A stretch of 64,000 bases of DNA, taken from contig NW_027480492.1 of the NCBI RefSeq assembly GCF_051401765.1, positions 2,418,001 to 2,482,000 on the forward strand. Reading direction: 5' to 3'. The DNA comes from Calliopsis andreniformis. Lineage: Eukaryota; Arthropoda; Insecta; Hymenoptera; Andrenidae. Within the stretch, counting starts at the first letter, position 1, and every line of letters starts with the position of its first letter. Made by a program: the position numbers and the translations under genes. The notes under the pieces were generated by a model. The model did no database searches and was not told the origin of the DNA. It saw only the letters and a list, made by a program, of their open reading frames with translations. Of this stretch, positions 1 through 11,817 are shown in pieces.

Positions 1-145
1 AATCCTCAATCCCCAATCCTCAATCTTCAATCCGCAATCCTCAATCCTCAATCCTCAATCCTCAATCCTCCATCCTCAATACTCAACACACAACCCTCAA
101 CCATCAATCCTCAATACTCAATCATCAATCCTCAATTCTCAATAC

Positions 146-256
146 TCAATAGAATATCCTGAAATCTCATGGTTCAACACTCAATCCACAATATTCAATA
201 ATCAAATCTCAATCCACAAACATCAATTCTGATCACACAACCCTGAACGCTCAGTC
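146..256 (+). repeat. TCTGATCACAC island, copy 1
   Basis: This stretch departs most from the heptamer. It opens with TCAATAGAATATCCTGAAAT, passes through CACAATATTCAATAATCAAA, reaches TCTGATCACACAACC and ends at GAACGCTCAG. Units of 6-8 bp can still be traced, so it looks like diverged satellite and not a foreign insert. It contains the palindromes AATATT and TGATCA. Confidence 0.8.
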
Positions 257-567
257 CTCAATGTTCAATCCTCATTCCTCAATTCTCAATCTTCAATCCT
301 CAATACTGAATCTTCAATCCTCTATCCTCAATCCTCAATCTTCAATCCTCAGTCACCAATCCGCAATCTTCAATCCTCAATCCTCAATCCTCAATCCTCA
401 ATCCTCAATCCACAGTCCTTAGGCCTCAAACCTCAACCCTCAAATCTCAGAACTCATCCTCAATCCTCAATCCTCAATCTTCAATCCTCAATACTCAATC
501 TTCAATCCTCAATCCTCAATCCTCAATACTCAACCATCAATCCTCAATTCTCAATACTCAATAGAAT

Positions 568-585
568 ATCCTGAATTTTCAGGAT
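568..585. repeat. 18-bp perfect inverted repeat, copy 1
   Basis: ATCCTGAA, two-base spacer TT, TTCAGGAT: eight-base arms that pair perfectly. It follows the CAATAGAAT string. Other islands of this family carry GAATTCTCAGG or GAAATCTCATGG here and lose the full symmetry. Confidence 0.9.
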
Positions 586-1045
586 TCAATACTCAAACCT
601 CAACCCTCAACCCTCAGCCCTCATCCTCAATCCTCAATCCTCAATCCTCAATCCTCAATATTCAATCCTCAAGACTCAATCTTCCACCCTCAGTCCTCAA
701 TCCTCAACCCTCAATCCTCAATCCTCAGTCTTCAATCCACAATCTTCAATACTCAATCGTCAATCTTCAGTCCTCAATCCTCAATCCCCAATCCTCGTTC
801 CTCAAACCTCAATCCTCAACCCTCACTCCTCATCCTCAATTCTCAATTCTCAATACTCAATCCTCAATCCTCAATCTTCAATCCTCAATAATCAATCTCC
901 AATCCTAGTTCCTCAATTCACAATCCTCAATCCTTAAACCTCAATCTTGAATCCTCAATCCCCAGGCATCAAACTTCAATCCTCAATGCTCAATCCTCAA
1001 TCCTCAGCCGTCAGTCCTCAATCCTCAATCCTCAATCCTCAAACC

Positions 1046-1869
1046 TCAATCCTCAACCGTCAGTCCTCGTCCTCAATCCTCAACCCTCAATCCTCAATCC
1101 TCAATCTTCAATCCTCAATACTCAATGTTCAATCCTCAATCCTCAGTCCACAAACCTCAATTCTGAATCCTCAATCCTGCATACTCAATCTTCAGCACTC
1201 AGGCCTCAACAATCAGTTGTCAATCCTCAATCCCCAATAGAACATCCTCAATTCACAGTTTTCAATACTCAATACTCAATCTTCAATCCTCAACCCTCAA
1301 TCCTCAAGCCTCAATCCTCATTCTACAATCCTCAATACCGAATCCTCAATCTTCAATCCTCAATACTCTATCCTCAATCGTCAATCCTCAATCCCCAATC
1401 CTCAATCTTCAATCCTCAATCCTCAATCCTAAATCCTCAATCCTCAATCTTCAATCCTCAGTACTCAAACTTCAATCCTCAATCCTCAATCCTCAAACCT
1501 CAACAGTGAGTCCTCAATGTTCAATTCTCAATTCTCAAACTTCAATCCACAATACTGAATCCTCAATCTTCAATCCTCAGTACTCAATTTGCAATCTTCA
1601 ATCCCCAATCCTCAATCCTCAATACTCATTCTCCAATCCTCAATCCTCAATCCTCAATCCCCAATCCTCAATCCTCAATCTTTAATCCTGAATCCTCAAT
1701 ACTCAATACTCAATCCTAAATCTTCAACCCTCAATACTCAATCTTCAATCCTCAATCCTCAATCCTCAATCCTCAATCCTCAAACCTCAATCCTCAATCT
1801 TCAATCCTCAAAACTCAATTTTCAATCCTCAATCCTCAATCCTCAATCCTCAATCCTCAATTCTCAATC
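1046..1869 (+). repeat. Mosaic satellite block with an internal 140-bp loss
   Basis: Bases up to about 1563 follow 5958-6475 at a shift of 4912 bp, including the 16-bp signature at 1208 (partner at 6120). At about 1563 the sequence jumps 140 bp (20 heptamers) relative to the copies at 5859, 8820 and 16848. In those copies 782 bp separate the GGCATCAAAC stretch from the CAATTTGC stretch; here it is 642 bp. From about 1681 the block instead matches 12781 onward almost letter for letter. Only satellite units are present. Confidence 0.75.
1208..1223 (+). repeat. 16-bp signature AACAATCAGTTGTCAA, first of 28
   Basis: Starts are at 1208, 3285, 6120, 7895, 9081, 10451, 13357, 15244, 17109, 18884, 21560, 22336, 25017, 25800, 28684, 31094, 32602, 34706, 37390, 41524, 43628, 46367, 48226, 50965, 56105, 56881, 59356 and 63785. 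Only the 25017 copy differs (CAGTCGTC). Each is followed by a CAATAGAA string and CAATTCACAGT. Flanking variants sort the copies into types: CAATAGAACATCC, CAATAGAATATCC and CAATAGAATACCC. It is a useful anchor for aligning higher-order units. No function is inferred. Confidence 0.9.
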
Positions 1870-4080
1870 CTCAATCTTCAATCCTCAATCCTCAATCCTC
1901 AACCCTCAGTCATCAATACTCAATCTTCAATACTCAATCCTCAATCCTCAATACACAATCCTCAATCCTCAATCCTCAATCCTCAATCCTCAAACCTCAA
2001 TCCTCAACCCTCAGTCCTCATCCTCAATTCTCAATTCTCAATCCTCAAACCTCAATCCCCAATCCTCAACCTTCAATCCTCAATCCTCTATCCTAAGTCC
2101 TCCATCCTCAACCTTCAATCCTCAATACTCAATCTTCAATCTTCAATCCTCAATCCTCAATCCTCAATCCTCAATTCTCAATCCTCGATCTTCAATCCTT
2201 CATACTCAATCTTCAATCCTCAATCCTCAATCCTCAATCCTCAATCCTCAATCCTCAATCGTCAATCCTCAATCCGCAATCCTCTATCTTCAATCCTCAA
2301 TCCTCAATTCTCAATGCTCAATACTCAATCTTCAATCCTTAATACTCAATCTTCAATCCTCAATCCTCAATCCTCAATCCTCAATCCTCAATCTTCAATC
2401 CTCAATCCTCAATCCTCAATCCTCAATCCCCAATCTTCAATCCTCAATCCCCAATCCTCAATCTTCAATCCTCAATCCTCAATCCTCAATCCTCAATCCT
2501 CAAATCTCAATTCTCAATCCTCAATCCCCAATCCTCAATCTTCAATCCTCATTAATCAATCTCCAATCCTAGATCCTGAAAACCCAATCCTCAATCCTTA
2601 ATCCTCAACATTCAATCCTCAATCCCCAGTCCTCAATCTTCAATCCTCAATGCTCCATCCTCTATCCTCAATCCTCAGTCCTCAATCCTCAACCTTCAAT
2701 CCTCAATGCTCAATCTTCAATCCTCAATCTTCAATCCTCAATACTCAATCCTCAATCCTCAACCCTCAATCTTCAATCCTCAATACTCAATCCTCAATCC
2801 TCAGTCCTCAATCCTCAATGTTCAATCCGCAATACCCAATCCTCAATCGTCAATACTCAATCCCCAATCCTCAATCCTCAATCCTCAATACTCAACCCTC
2901 AATCGTCAATCCTCAATCCTCAATGTTCAATCCGCAATACCCAATCCTCAATGTTCAATCCTCAATACCCAATCCTCAATCTTCAATGCTCAATCCTCAA
3001 TCCCCAATCCTCAATCCTCAATCCTCATTCATCAATCCTCAATACCCAATCCTCAATCTTCAATCCTCAATCCTCAATCCTCAATTCTCAACCCTCAATC
3101 CTTAGTCCTCAGTCCTCAAACCTCAATCCTCAAACCTCAGCCCTCATCCTCAATCCTCAATCCTCAATCCTCAATCCTCAATCTTCAATCCTCAATACTC
3201 AATCTTCAATCCTCAATCCTCAGTCCACAAACCTCAATTCTGAATCCTCAATCCTGCATCCTCAATCTTCAGCCCTCAGTCCTCAACAATCAGTTGTCAA
3301 TCCTCAATCCCCAATAGAATACCCTCAATTCACAGTCTTCAATACGTAATACTCAATCTGCAATCTTCAAGTCTCTATCCACAAACATCAATTCTCATCA
3401 CTCAACCCTGAACGCTCAGTCCTCAATGTTCAATCCTCAATCCTCAATCCTCAATCCTCAATCCTCATTCCTCAATCCTCAATCCTCAATCCTCTATCCT
3501 CAAACATCAAACCTCAATCTTCAACACTCAATCCTCAATCTTCAATCCTCAATACTCAATCCTCAATCCTCAATCCTCAATCCTCAATGTGCAATCCGCA
3601 ATACCCAATCCTCAATCGTCAATCCTCAATCCCCAACCCTCAATCTTCAATCCTCAACCCTCAATCCTCAATCCTCAATCCTCAATACTCAATCCTCAAT
3701 CCTCAATCCTCAATCCCCAATGTTCAATCCGCAATACCCAACCCTCAATCTTCAATCCTCAATCCTCAATCCCCAATCCTCAATCCTCAATCCTCATTCA
3801 TCAATCCTCAATACCCAATCCTCAATCTTCAATCCTTAATACTCAATCTTCAATCCTCAATCCTCAATCCTCAATCCTCAATCCTCAATCTTCAATCCTC
3901 AATCCTCAATCCTCAATCCTCAATCCTCAATCTTCAATCCTCAATCCCCAATCCTCAATCTTCAATCCGCAATCCTCAATCCTCAATCCTCAATCCTCAA
4001 TCCTCCATCCTCAATACTCAACACACAACCCTCAACCATCAATCCTCAATACTCAATCATCAATCCTCAATTCTCAATAC

Positions 4081-4191
4081 TCAATAGAATATCCTGAAAT
4101 CTCATGGTTCAACACTCAATCCACAATATTCAATAATCAAATCTCAATCCACAAACATCAATTCTGATCACACAACCCTGAACGCTCAGTC
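4081..4191 (+). repeat. TCTGATCACAC island, copy 2
   Basis: Same order of variants as the island at 146, 3935 bp downstream of it, with CATGGTTCAACACTC intact. Confidence 0.8.
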
Positions 4192-4502
4192 CTCAATGTT
4201 CAATCCTCATTCCTCAATTCTCAATCTTCAATCCTCAATACTGAATCTTCAATCCTCAATCCTCAATCCTCAATCTTCAATCCTCAGTCACCAATCCTCA
4301 ATCTTCAATCCTCAATCCTCAATCCTCAATCCTCAATCCTCAATCCACAGTCCTTAGGCCTCAAACCTCAACCCTCAAATCTCAGAACTCATCCTCAATC
4401 CTCAATCCTCAATCTTCAATCCTCAATACTCAATCTTCAATCCTCAATCCTCAATCCTCAATACTCAACCATCAATCCTCAATTCTCAATACTCAATAGA
4501 AT

Positions 4503-4520
4503 ATCCTGAATTTTCAGGAT
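4503..4520. repeat. 18-bp perfect inverted repeat, copy 2
   Basis: Identical to the copy at 568, at the +3935 shift. Confidence 0.9.
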
Positions 4521-5045
4521 TCAATACTCAAACCTCAACCCTCAACCCTCAGCCCTCATCCTCAATCCTCAATCCTCAATCCTCAATCCTCAATATTCAA
4601 TCCTCAAGACTCAATCTTCCACCCTCAGTCCTCAATCCTCAACCCTCAATCCTGAATCCTCAGTCTTCAATCCACAATCTTCAATACTCAATCGTCAATC
4701 TTCAGTCCTCAATCCTCAATCCCCAATCCTCGTTCCTCAAACCTCAATCCTCAACCCTCACTCCTCATCCTCAATTCTCAATTCTCAATACTCAATCCTC
4801 AATCCTCAATCTTCAATCCTCAATAATCAATCACCAATCCTAGTTCCTCAATTCACAATCCTCAATCCTTAAACCTCAATCTTGAATCCTCAATCCCCAG
4901 GCATCAAACTTCAATCCTCAATGCTCAATCCTCAATCCTCAGCCGTCAGTCCTCAATCCTCAATCCTCAATCCTCAAACCTCAATCCTCAACCGTCAGTC
5001 CTCGTCCTCAATCCTCAACCCTCAATCCTCAATCCTCAATCTTCA

Positions 5046-5429
5046 ATCCTCAATCCTCAATCCTCAATCCTCAATCTTCAATCCTCAATCCTCAATCCTC
5101 AATCCTCAATCCTCAATCTTCAATCCTCTATCCCCAATCCTCAATCTTCAATCCGCAATCCTCAATCCTCAATCCTCAATCCTCAAACCTCAATCCTTAA
5201 CCCTCAGTCCTCATCCTCAATTCTCAATTCTCAATCCTCAAACCTCAATCCCCAATCCTCAACCTTCAATCCTCAATCCTCTATCCTAAGTCCTCAATCC
5301 TCAACCTTCAATCCTCAATACTCAATCTTCAATCTTCAATCCTCAATCCTCAATCCTCAATCCTCAATTCTCAATCCTCAATCCTCAATCTTCAATCCTT
5401 CATACTCAATCTTCAATCCTCAATCCTGA
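5046..5429 (+). repeat. Satellite linker tract
   Basis: The first part is near-canonical heptamers resembling 11600-11720. From about 5200 it follows 2000-2230 at a shift near 3193-3200 bp, sharing the CTATCCTAAG landmark (5281 against 2088). I see nothing but satellite units here. Confidence 0.7.
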
Positions 5430-8390
5430 ATCCTCAATCCTCAATCCTCAATCCTCAATCGTCAATCCTCAATCCGCAATCCTCTATCTTCAATCCTCAA
5501 TCCTCAATTCTCAATGCTCAATACTCAATCTTCAATCCTTAATACTCAATCTTCAATCCTCAATCCTCAATCCTCAATCCTCAATCCTCAATCTTCAATC
5601 CTCAATCCTCAATCCTCAACCCTCAATCCTCAATCCTCAGTCTTCAATCCACAGTCTTCAATACTCAATCGTCAATCTTCAGTCCTCAATCCTCAATCCC
5701 CAATCCTCGTTCCTCAAACCTCAATCCTCAACCCTCACTCCTCATCCTCAATTCTCAATTCTCAATACTCAATCCTCAATCCTCAATCTTCAATCCTCAA
5801 TAATCAATCTCCAATCCTAGTTCCTCAATTCACAATCCTCAATCCTTAAAACTCAATCTTGAATCCTCAATCCCCAGGCATCAAACTTCAATCCTCAATG
5901 CTCAATCCTCAATCCTCAGCCGTCAGTCCTCAATCCTCAATCCTCAATCCTCAAACCTCAATCCTCAACCGTCAGTCCTCGTCCTCAATCCTCAACCCTC
6001 AATCCTCAATCCTCAATCTTCAATCCTCAATACTCAATGTTCAATCCTCAATCCTCAGTCCACAAACCTCAATTCTGAATCCTCAATCCTGCATACTCAA
6101 TCTTCAGCACTCAGGCCTCAACAATCAGTTGTCAATCCTCAATCCCCAATAGAACATCCTCAATTCACAGTTTTCAATACTCAATACTCAATCTTCAATC
6201 CTCAACCCTCAATCCTCAAGCCTCAATCCTCATTCTACAATCCTCAATACCGAATCCTCAATCTTCAATCCTCAATACTCTATCCTCAATCGTCAATCCT
6301 CAATCCCCAATCCTCAATCTTCAATCCTCAATCCTCAATCCTAAATCCTCAATCCTCAATCTTCAATCCTCAGTACTCAAACTTCAATCCTCAATCCTCA
6401 ATCCTCAAACCTCAACAGTGAGTCCTCAATGTTCAATTCTCAATTCTCAAACTTCAATCCACAATACTGAATCCTCAATCCTCAATCCTCAAGCCCCAAT
6501 CCTCAATCCTCAATCCTCAATCCTCAATCCTCAATTTTCAATCCTCAATACTCAATCTTCAATCCTCAATCCTCAATCCTCAATACTCAATCCTCAATCC
6601 TCAATCCTCAATCCTCAATCTTCAATCCTCAGTACTCAATTTGCAATCTTCAATCCCCAATCCTCAATCCTCAATACTCATTCTCCAATCCTCAATACCC
6701 AATCCTCAATCTTCAATCCTCAATCCTCAATCCTCAATTCTCAATCCTCAATCCTCAATCCTCAGACCTCAAACATCAATATTCAACCCTCGGTCCTTCG
6801 CCTCAATCCACAACCCTCAATCCTCAATCCTCAATCTTCAATCATCAATATTCAATCTTCAATCCTCAATCCTCAATCCTCAATCCTCAATCCCCAATCC
6901 TCAATCTTTAATCCTGAATCCTCAATACTCAATCCTCAATCCTAAACCTTCAACCCTCAATACTCAATCTTCAATCCTCAATGCTCAATCCTCAATCCTC
7001 AATCCTCAATCCTCAATCCTCAATCCTCAACCTTCAATCCTCAAAACTCAATTTTCAATCCTCAATACTCAATCCTCAATACTCAATCCTCATTCTTCAA
7101 TCCTCAACACCCAATCCTCAATCTTCAATCCTCAATCCTCAAACCTCAATTCTCAATCCTCAATCCTCAATCCTCAGACCTCAAACATCAATATTCAACC
7201 CTCGGTCCTTCGCCTCAATCCACAACCCTCAATCCTCAATCCTCAATCTTCAATAATCAATATTCAATCTTCAATCCTCAATCCTCAATCCTCAATCCCC
7301 AATCCTCAATCCTCAATCTTTAATCCTGAATCCTCAATACTCAATACTCAATCCTAAATCTTCAACCCTCAATACTCAATCTTCAATCCTCAATCCTCAA
7401 TCCTCAATCCTCAATCCTCAAACCTCAATCCTCAATCTTCAATCCTCAAAACTCAATTTTCAATCCTCAATCCTCAATCCTCAATCCTCAATCCTCAATT
7501 CTCAATCCTCAATCTTCAATCCTCAATACTCAATCTTCAATCCTCGGTCCTCAATCCTCAATCGTCAATCTCCAATCCTGAATACTCAATCTTCAATCCT
7601 CAATCCTCAATCCTCAATCCTCAATCCTCAATCCTCATTCTTGAATCCTCAATACCCAATCCTCAATCTTCAATCCTCAAACCTCAATCCTCAATTCTCA
7701 ACCCTCAACCCTCAGTCCTCAGTCCTCAAACCTCAATCCTCAAACCTCAGCCCTCATCCTCAATCCTCAATCCTCTATCCTCAATCCTCAATCTTCAATC
7801 CTCAATACTCAATCTTCAACCCTCAATCCTCAGTCCACAAACCTCAATTCTGAATCCTCAACCCTGCATCCTCAGTCTTCAGCCCTCAGTCCTCAACAAT
7901 CAGTTGTCAATCCTCAATCGCCAATAGAACATCCTCAATTCACAGTTTTCAATACTCAATACTCAATCTGCAATCCTCAATCCTCAATACTCAATCCTCA
8001 ATCCTCAACCTTCAATCCTCAATACTCAATCTTCAACCCACAATCCTGAATCCCCAATTCTCAATCCTTAATCCTCAATCCTCAATCTTCAATATTCAAT
8101 CCTCAATACTCAATCTTCAATCCTCAATCCTCAATCCTCAATCCTCAAACCTCAATCCTCAACCCTCAGTCCTCATCCTCAATTCTCAATCCTCAATCCT
8201 CGATCCTCAATCCTCAATCCTCAACCTTCAATCCTCAATACTCAATCTTCAATTCTCAATCCTCAATCCTCAATCCTCAGACCTCAAACATCAATATTCA
8301 ACCCTCGGTCCTTCGCCTCAATCCACAACCCTCAATCCTCAATCCTCAATCCTTAATCCTGAATCCTCAATACTCAATCCTCAATCCTCA
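5430..8390 (+). repeat. 2961-bp satellite unit, first copy
   Basis: Positions 5430-7055 match 8391-10016 at a shift of exactly 2961 bp (423 heptamers). The shift holds at CAATCGTC (5461 against 8422), CCCTCGG (6787 against 9748), AATCTTTAATCC (about 6902 against 9863) and AAAACTCAATTTTC (7043 against 10004). The same region from about 5600 to 8345 is also found at 16589-19334 at a shift of 10989 bp, checked at the signature (7895 against 18884) and at CCCTCGG (8302 against 19291). The tract from 7440 to 7960 reappears at 9996-10516 (shift 2556 bp). No gene is present. Confidence 0.85.
6787..6796 (+). repeat. CpG-bearing motif CCCTCGGTCC, first of 31
   Basis: Starts are at 6787, 7199, 8302, 9748 (CCCTCGGCCC), 10901, 12249, 12661, 17776, 18188, 19291, 24719, 28386, 29560, 29972, 30398, 31543, 34408, 35911, 36694, 37839, 43330, 44833, 45245, 45671, 47928, 49431, 49843, 50269, 51414, 59058 and 63118. 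Two forms exist, followed by TTCGCC or by TCGTCC; both contain a 6-bp unit and two CpGs in a CpG-poor array. Neighbours 412 or 426 bp apart mark a sub-unit of the higher-order structure. Confidence 0.88.
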
Positions 8391-10520
8391 ATCCTCAATC
8401 CTCAATCCTCAATCCTCAATCGTCAATCCTCAATCCGCAATCCTCTATCTTCAATCCTCAATCCTCAATTCTCAATGCTCAATACTCAATCTTCAATCCT
8501 TAATACTCAATCTTCAATCCTCAATCCTCAATCCTCAATCCTCAATCCTCAATCTTCAATCCTCAATCCTCAATCCTCAACCCTCAATCCTCAATCCTCA
8601 GTCTTCAATCCACAGTCTTCAATACTCAATCGTCAATCTTCAGTCCTCAATCCTCAATCCCCAATCCTCGTTCCTCAAACCTCAATCCTCAACCCTCACT
8701 CCTCATCCTCAATTCTCAATTCTCAATACTCAATCCTCAATCCTCAATCTTCAATCCTCAATAATCAATCTCCAATCCTAGTTCCTCAATTCACAATCCT
8801 CAATCCTTAAAACTCAATCTTGAATCCTCAATCCCCAGGCATCAAACTTCAATCCTCAATGCTCAATCCTCAATCCTCAGCCGTCAGTCCTCAATCCTCA
8901 ATCCTCAATCCTCAAACCTCAATCCTCAACCGTCAGTCCTCGTCCTCAATCCTCAACCCTCAATCCTCAATCCTCAATCTTCAATCCTCAATACTCAATG
9001 TTCAATCCTCAATCCTCAGTCCACAAACCTCAATTCTGAATCCTCAATCCTGCATACTCAATCTTCAGCCCTCAGGCCTCAACAATCAGTTGTCAATCCT
9101 CAATCCCCAATAGAACATCCTCAATTCACAGTTTTCAATACTCAATACTCAATCTTCAATCCTCAACCCTCAATCCTCAAACCTCAATCCTCATTCTACA
9201 ATCCTCAATACCGAATCCTCAATCTTCAATCCTCAATACTCTATCCTCAATCGTCAATCCTCAATCCCCAATCCTCAATCTTCAATCCTCAATCCTCAAT
9301 CCTAAATCCTCAATCCTCAATCTTCAATCCTCAGTACTCAAACTTCAATCCTCAATCCTCAATCCTCAAACCTCAACAGTCAGTCCTCAATGTTCAATTC
9401 TCAATTCTCAAACTTCAATCCACAATACTGAATCCTCAATCCTCAATCCTCAAGCCCCAATCCTCAATCCTCAATCCTCAATCCTCAATCCTCAATTTTC
9501 AATCCTCAATACTCAATCTTCAATCCTCAATCCTCAATCCTCAATACTCAATCCTCAATCCTCAATCCTCAATCCTCAATCTTCAATCCTCAGTACTCAG
9601 TTTGCAATCTTCAATCCCCAATCCTCAATCTTCAATACTCATTCTCCAATCCTCAATACCCAATCCTCAATCTTCAATCCTCAATCCTCAATCCTCAATT
9701 CTCAATCCTCAATCCTCAATCTTCAGACCTCAAACATCAATATTCAACCCTCGGCCCTTCGCCTCAATCCACAACCCTCAATCCTCAATCCTCAATCTTC
9801 AATCATCAATATTCAATCTTCAATCCTCAATCCTCAATCCTCAATCCTCAATCCTCAATCCTCAATCTTTAATCCTGAATCCTCAATACTCAATCCTCAA
9901 TCCTAAGTCTTCAACCCTCAATACTCAATCTTCAATCCTCAATCCTCAATCCTCAATCCTCAATCCTCAATCCTCAAACCTCAATCCTCAATCTTCAATC
10001 CTCAAAACTCAATTTTCAATCCTCAATCCTCAATCCTCAATCCTCAATCCTCAATTCTCAATCCTCAGTCTTCAATCCTCAATACTCAATCTTCAATCCT
10101 CGGTCCTCAATCCTCAATCGTCAATCTCCAATCCTGAATACTCAATCTTCAATCCTCAATCCTCATTCCTCAATCCTCAATCCTCAATCCTCATTCTTCA
10201 ATCCTCAATACCCAATCCTCAATCTTCAATCCTCAATCCTCAATCCTCAATTCTCAACCCTCAACCCTCAGTCCTCAGTCCTCAAACCTTAATCCTCAAA
10301 CCTCAGCCCTCATCCTCAATCCTCAATCCTCTATCCTCAATCCTCAATCTTCAATCCTCAATACTCAATCTTGAACCCTCAATCCTCAGTCCACAAACCA
10401 CAATTCTGAATCCTCAACCCTGCATCCTCAGTCTTCAGCCCTCAGTCCTCAACAATCAGTTGTCAATCCTCAATCGCCAATAGAACATCCTCAATTCACA
10501 GTTTTCAATACTCAATACTC
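8391..10520 (+). repeat. 2961-bp satellite unit, second, rearranged copy
   Basis: The first 1.6 kb is the partner of 5430-7055 (shift 2961 bp). At about 10016 the shift drops to 2556 bp, so about 405 bp present in the first copy is missing here. Private variants include CCCTCGGCCC at 9748 where the other copies have CCCTCGGTCC. The part from about 9700 onward also resembles 30350-31900 (shift about 20643 bp; signature 10451 against 31094). Only satellite units are seen. Confidence 0.8.
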
Positions 10521-11817
10521 AATCTGCAATCCTCAATCCTCAATACTCAAACCTCAATCCTCAACCTTCAATCCTCAATACTCAATCTTCTACCCACAAT
10601 CCTCAATCCCCAATTCTCAATCCTTAATCCTCAATCCTCAATCTTCAATATTCAATCCTCAATACTCAATCTTCAATCCTCAATCCTCAATCCCCAATCC
10701 TCAAACCTCAATCCTCAACCCTCAATCCTCAATCCTCAATCCTCAATCCTCAATCCTCAATCCTCAATCCCCAATCCTCAACCTTCAATACTCAATCCTC
10801 AATCCTCAATCCTCAATCCTCAACCTTCAATCCTCAATACTCAATCTTCAATTCTCAATCCTCAATCCTCAATCCTCAGACCTCAAACATCAATATTCAA
10901 CCCTCGGTCCTTCGCCTCAATCCACAACCCTCAATCCTCAATCCTCAATCTTCAATCATCAATATTCAATCTTCAATCCTCAATCCTCAATCCTCAATCC
11001 TCAATCCTCAATCCTCAATCCTCAATCCTCAAACCTCAATCCTCAATAATCAATCCTCAATACTCAATCCTCAATCGTCAATCCTCAATCTTCAATACTC
11101 AATCCTCAATCCTCAATCCTCAATCCTCAATACTCAACCATCAATCCTCAATTCTCAATACTCAATAGAATATCCTGAATTCTCAGTATTCAATAATCAA
11201 AACTCAATCCTCAAACCTCAGCCCTCAGCCCTCATTCTCCATCCTCAATCCTCAATCCTCAATCCTCAACCTTCAATCCCCAATACTCAATCTTCAATCC
11301 TCAATCCTCAATCCTCAATCCTCAATCCTCAACCTTCAATCCTCAATACTCAATCTTCAATCTTCAATCCTCAATCCTCAATCCTCAATCCTCAATTCTC
11401 AATCCTCAATCCTCAATCTTCAATCCTTCATACTCAATCTTCAATCCTCAATCCTCAATCCTCAATCCTCAATCCTCAATCCTCAATCGTCAATCCTCAA
11501 TCCTCAATCCTCTATCTTCAATCCTTAATCCTCAATTCTCAATGCTCAATACTCAATCTTCAATCCTTAATACTCAATCTTCAATCCTCAATCCTCAATC
11601 CTCAATCCTCAATCCTCAATCCTCAATCTTCAATCCTCAATCCTCAATCCTCAATCCTCAATCCTCAATCTTCAATCCTCAATCCCCAATCCTCAATCTT
11701 CAATCCGCAATCCTCAATCCTCAATCCTCAATCCTCAATCCTCCATCCTCAATACTCAACACACAACCCTCAACCATCAATCCTCAATACTCAATCATCA
11801 ATCCTCAATTCTCAATA
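10521..11817 (+). repeat. Mosaic satellite block
   Basis: Up to about 11240 this follows 31170-31900, with CCCTCGGTCC at 10901 (31543) and the CCTGAATTCTCAGTATTC form of the AATAGAATATC island near 11170. From about 11330 it follows the 14100-14300 type, including CAATGCTCAATACTC near 11540. The middle contains long runs of near-canonical heptamers that cannot be placed uniquely by eye. There is no gene. Confidence 0.7.

Larger units (their letters stand above)
1..1045 (+). repeat. Satellite block, copy of 3936-4980
   Basis: This stretch aligns to 3936-4980 with a constant shift of 3935 bp. The alignment includes the TCTGATCACAC island (146-256 against 4081-4191), the 18-bp inverted repeat (568 against 4503) and the stretch starting at 947 (against 4882). 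Differences are scattered single bases, for example CTCTATCC near 318 where the partner has CTCAATCC. The left end is cut by the window edge. No gene is present. Confidence 0.85.
1870..5045 (+). repeat. 3.2-kb satellite block duplicated at 13.83-17.01 kb
   Basis: The order of variants matches 13829-17011 at a shift of 11959 bp, becoming 11966 bp after one extra heptamer near 3560 in the partner. Matched landmarks include ACCCTCAGTCATCAA at 1902 (13861), the 16-bp signature at 3285 (15244), the island at 4081 (16047) and the inverted repeat at 4503 (16469). The two copies part at about 5045, where this one continues with plain heptamers and the partner with CAATACTCAATGTTC. No gene is present. 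Confidence 0.88.

Noticed and set aside
568..585. Rho-independent terminator
   Set aside because: The 18-bp inverted repeat has an 8-bp, AT-containing stem and no following T-run, and lies in satellite DNA without genes.
1208..1223. 16-bp signature as a transposon end or integration site
   Set aside because: No element, target-site duplication or paired inverted end is found next to any copy, and the flanks are ordinary satellite units carried along in block duplications.
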